Below are positions 62,454-64,000 of a stretch of 64,000 bases of DNA, one piece after another. The notes under the pieces are model-generated. The model searched no databases. It was not told where the DNA came from and was given only the letters and a program-made list of their open reading frames with translations. The translations under genes and the position numbers were made by a program. The DNA lies in assembly GCF_008830225.1 (NCBI RefSeq), contig NZ_WAIE01000002.1:248001-312000 (forward strand), written 5' to 3'. Positions within the stretch are counted from its first letter, which is position 1. Each line of letters begins with the position of its first letter. The stretch comes from Pseudodesulfovibrio senegalensis (GTDB taxonomy: Bacteria; Desulfobacterota; Desulfovibrionia; Desulfovibrionales; Desulfovibrionaceae).

Positions 62454-63161
62454 ATGCCCAAACATGGAAAGAAATACCGCAACGCCGTTGAAGGCGTGGA
62501 CATGGCTCAGCGGGTTTCTGTCGAAGACGGCGTGAAGATGGCTGTTGAAAAAGCCTACGCCAAGTTCGACGAAACCGTTGACGTGGCCATCAACCTTGGT
62601 GTTGACCCCAAATATTCCGACCAGATGGTCCGTGGAGCCGTCAGCCTGCCCAATGGGCTTGGCAAGGACGTCCGTGTGGCCGCATTCTGTAAAGGTGACA
62701 AGGAAGCCGAGGCCAAGGAAGCCGGAGCCGACATCGTCGGTGCCGAGGACCTGGTCGAGAAGATTCAGGGCGGCTGGCTCGATTTCGACAAGGCTGTCGC
62801 CACTCCGGACATGATGGCACAGGTCGGTAAGATCGGCCGTCTGCTCGGACCCCGCGGCATGATGCCCAACGCCAAGACCGGTACCGTTACTTTCGACATC
62901 GGCTCCGCCGTTTCGGAAATGAAGGCCGGTAAGGTTGAATTCAAGGTCGACAAGGCCGGCGTGCTGCATGCTCCCATCGGCAAGGTCTCCTTCGGAGCCG
63001 AAAAGCTGCTGGAGAATATGTTTGCGCTGCTGGATGCGATCATGAGGCTCAAGCCTTCGTCCGCCAAGGGCGCCTACATGAAGAACGTGGCCGTTGCCAC
63101 GACCATGGGCCCCGGCATCAAGATCGATCCGCTGACTGTCAGGAAATTCCTGGACAAATAA
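62454..63161 (+). CDS. rplA: 50S ribosomal protein L1
   Basis: A 235-aa protein of the L1 stalk. [21 protein letters not shown] and [16 protein letters not shown] are the family motifs. In bacteria it often represses its own rplK-rplA mRNA; no obvious mimic was checked here. Confidence 0.98.
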   Translation: MPKHGKKYRNAVEGVDMAQRVSVEDGVKMAVEKAYAKFDETVDVAINLGVDPKYSDQMVRGAVSLPNGLGKDVRVAAFCKGDKEAEAKEAGADIVGAEDLVEKIQGGWLDFDKAVATPDMMAQVGKIGRLLGPRGMMPNAKTGTVTFDIGSAVSEMKAGKVEFKVDKAGVLHAPIGKVSFGAEKLLENMFALLDAIMRLKPSSAKGAYMKNVAVATTMGPGIKIDPLTVRKFLDK

Positions 63162-63170
63162 GGCAAGACT

Positions 63171-63192
63171 CCCGCCGGGTTCTCCCGGCGGG
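63171..63192 (+). promoter_or_regulatory. Hairpin after rplA
   Basis: A perfect CCCGCCGGG/CCCGGCGGG stem with loop TTCT follows the rplA stop by 9 bp. No T-run follows, so it is more likely a processing or pause site than a full terminator. Confidence 0.55.
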
Positions 63193-63307
63193 ATTCAAAT
63201 ACGCACGGGAAGTTGAGTCAGAGACCGCAGGTGGGACCGTGTCCCTTAAATGCCCTGCATAGACTACGCTTTGACCTGCTTTCCGGGCCGAACGACGAGG
63301 AGTTTAG
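63193..63307 (+). promoter_or_regulatory. L10-type ribosomal protein leader upstream of rplJ
   Basis: This 115-nt stretch contains GAGACCGCAGGTGGG and TTAAATGCCCTGCATAGAC, which can pair (GCAGG with CCTGC) as in the L10 leader that the L10-L12 complex binds to repress rplJL. GAGGAG lies at its 3' end as the rplJ ribosome binding site. Confidence 0.7.
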
Positions 63308-63838
63308 ATGAACAGGCAAGAGAAAGCCCAGATCATCGAGCAGTTTCATGAGAAGGCTGCACGGGCGAACATTGCCGTCGTCACCGACTTCAAGGGCATG
63401 ACTGTCGAGGAGATGACTGATCTCCGCGCCAAGTGCTATGAAGCCGGGGTTGACTTCCAGGTCGTCAAGAATACTTTGGCCCGGTTGGCTCTCAAGGACA
63501 CCGATCACGGTGAACTGAGCGAACATCTCAAGGATAACTGCGCATTTGCGCTGGGTTACGAAGATCCCGTAGCCCTGGCAAAGGTGCTGACCGACTTTGC
63601 AAAGACCAGCAAGAAGTTTGAGCTGAAGTTCGGTTGCCTTGAAGGCAAGTATCTTGACGCCGACGGCATCAAGGAGCTCTCGAAGATGCCTACGAAGCCC
63701 GAACTGCTGAGTTCCGTCCTCGGAACCATGCAGGCCGTGCCTCGCAACTTCGTGTCTCTGTTCGCAAACATCGAGCGCAAGTTCCTGTACGCTCTGGTCG
63801 CCATCAAGGACCAGAAAGAACAGGGCGAAGCCGCGTAA
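63308..63838 (+). CDS. rplJ: 50S ribosomal protein L10
   Basis: A 176-aa stalk base protein. IEQFHEKAARANIAVVTDF and the K-N-T-L-A-R segment (VVKNTLARLAL) are family motifs; the C-terminal helix binds L7/L12. rplL follows after 42 bp. Confidence 0.97.
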   Translation: MNRQEKAQIIEQFHEKAARANIAVVTDFKGMTVEEMTDLRAKCYEAGVDFQVVKNTLARLALKDTDHGELSEHLKDNCAFALGYEDPVALAKVLTDFAKTSKKFELKFGCLEGKYLDADGIKELSKMPTKPELLSSVLGTMQAVPRNFVSLFANIERKFLYALVAIKDQKEQGEAA

Positions 63839-63880
63839 CCAACCTTTCAAAGCGTTTGAATTCCCTAGGAGGACATTACA

Positions 63881-64000
63881 ATGGCTGACATCACCAAAGA
63901 TCAGGTAGTCGAGTTTATCGGCAATATGACCGTTCTGGAACTCTCCGAGTTCATCAAGGAACTGGAAGACAAGTTCGGCGTTGAAGCCGCTGCTCCCGCT
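63881..64000 (+). CDS. rplL: 50S ribosomal protein L7/L12, N-terminal part (cut by window edge)
   Basis: Forty codons are visible: [20 protein letters not shown] and the N-terminal dimerisation helix, followed by the start of the Ala-rich hinge (VEAAAPA). AGGAGG precedes the ATG. The rest lies beyond the right edge. Confidence 0.96.
   Translation, partial: MADITKDQVVEFIGNMTVLELSEFIKELEDKFGVEAAAPA

Overview
The window reads as core chromosome of a Gram-negative, anaerobic, sulfate-reducing bacterium of the Desulfovibrionales (Desulfovibrio/Pseudodesulfovibrio type). The evidence is a Tat-exported periplasmic [NiFe] hydrogenase with its maturation genes, DsrC, an oxygen-sensitive class III ribonucleotide reductase, a periplasmic CbiK-type chelatase under a cobalamin riboswitch, and LPS genes (gmhA, gmhB, kdsB, waaA). 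The sequence is GC-rich and densely coded, with many overlapping operons. I saw no insertion sequence, phage gene, CRISPR array or broken gene. This assignment is inference from gene content.

Layout. 1-408: the N-terminal part of a cysteine-cluster protein that runs off the left edge. 409-4484: hyn [NiFe] hydrogenase operon (small subunit, large subunit, protease, HypC) behind a palindrome-rich promoter. 4483-10274 (minus): tripartite RND efflux operon. 10372-15908: GH3 glycosidase, rhomboid protease, Znu-like ABC pair, two small proteins and GmhA. 16171-22079: PurU, an unrecognised 533-aa-class protein, a zinc-ribbon membrane protein, a two-gene small-protein operon and a chemoreceptor. 22080-25529: a long structured-looking leader followed by nrdG-nrdD. 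25934-31601 (minus): a tightly overlapping operon of an ASKHA/[2Fe-2S] corrinoid-activator-like protein, Rsm22-like protein, lipB, lipA and pepA. 31732-37690: a PilZ protein and a minus-strand cobalamin-riboswitch operon (cbiK-P, ABC permease, ATPase, binding protein, cobI, cbiK-C). 37692-40525 (minus): a split CheA system (response regulator, HPt-STAS protein, HPt-less kinase). 40663-45788: trmH, tsaC-like, REC-REC-histidine kinase, NUDIX, pdxA, gmhB. 45795-52944 (minus): a FAD oxidoreductase, then the HD-ddl-waaA-kdsB-carA-TPR operon. 53220-56757: dsrC, hypD, hypE and an alpha/beta-hydrolase lipoprotein. 56829-58874 (minus): cheV and dus. 59155-64000: tRNA Thr-Tyr-Gly-Thr, tuf, rpmG, tRNA-Trp, secE, nusG, rplK, rplA, rplJ and the start of rplL.

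How it fits together. The left hydrogenase operon needs HypD and HypE from the right half to build its Fe(CN)2CO centre. The cobalamin operon combines two metal chelatases with a transporter and an early corrin-ring methyltransferase, and lies close to a putative corrinoid activator. The envelope operon couples peptidoglycan (ddl) and Kdo/LPS synthesis, while GmhA and GmhB supply heptose from separate loci. The right end is the classical tRNA-tuf / secE-nusG-rplKAJL translation cluster.

Most interesting for follow-up: the split CheA with an HPt-STAS fusion, the 760-bp nrd leader, a possible sigma-54-driven short RNA near 43590, the riboswitch operon architecture, and an intergenic repeat family placed just after gene ends.
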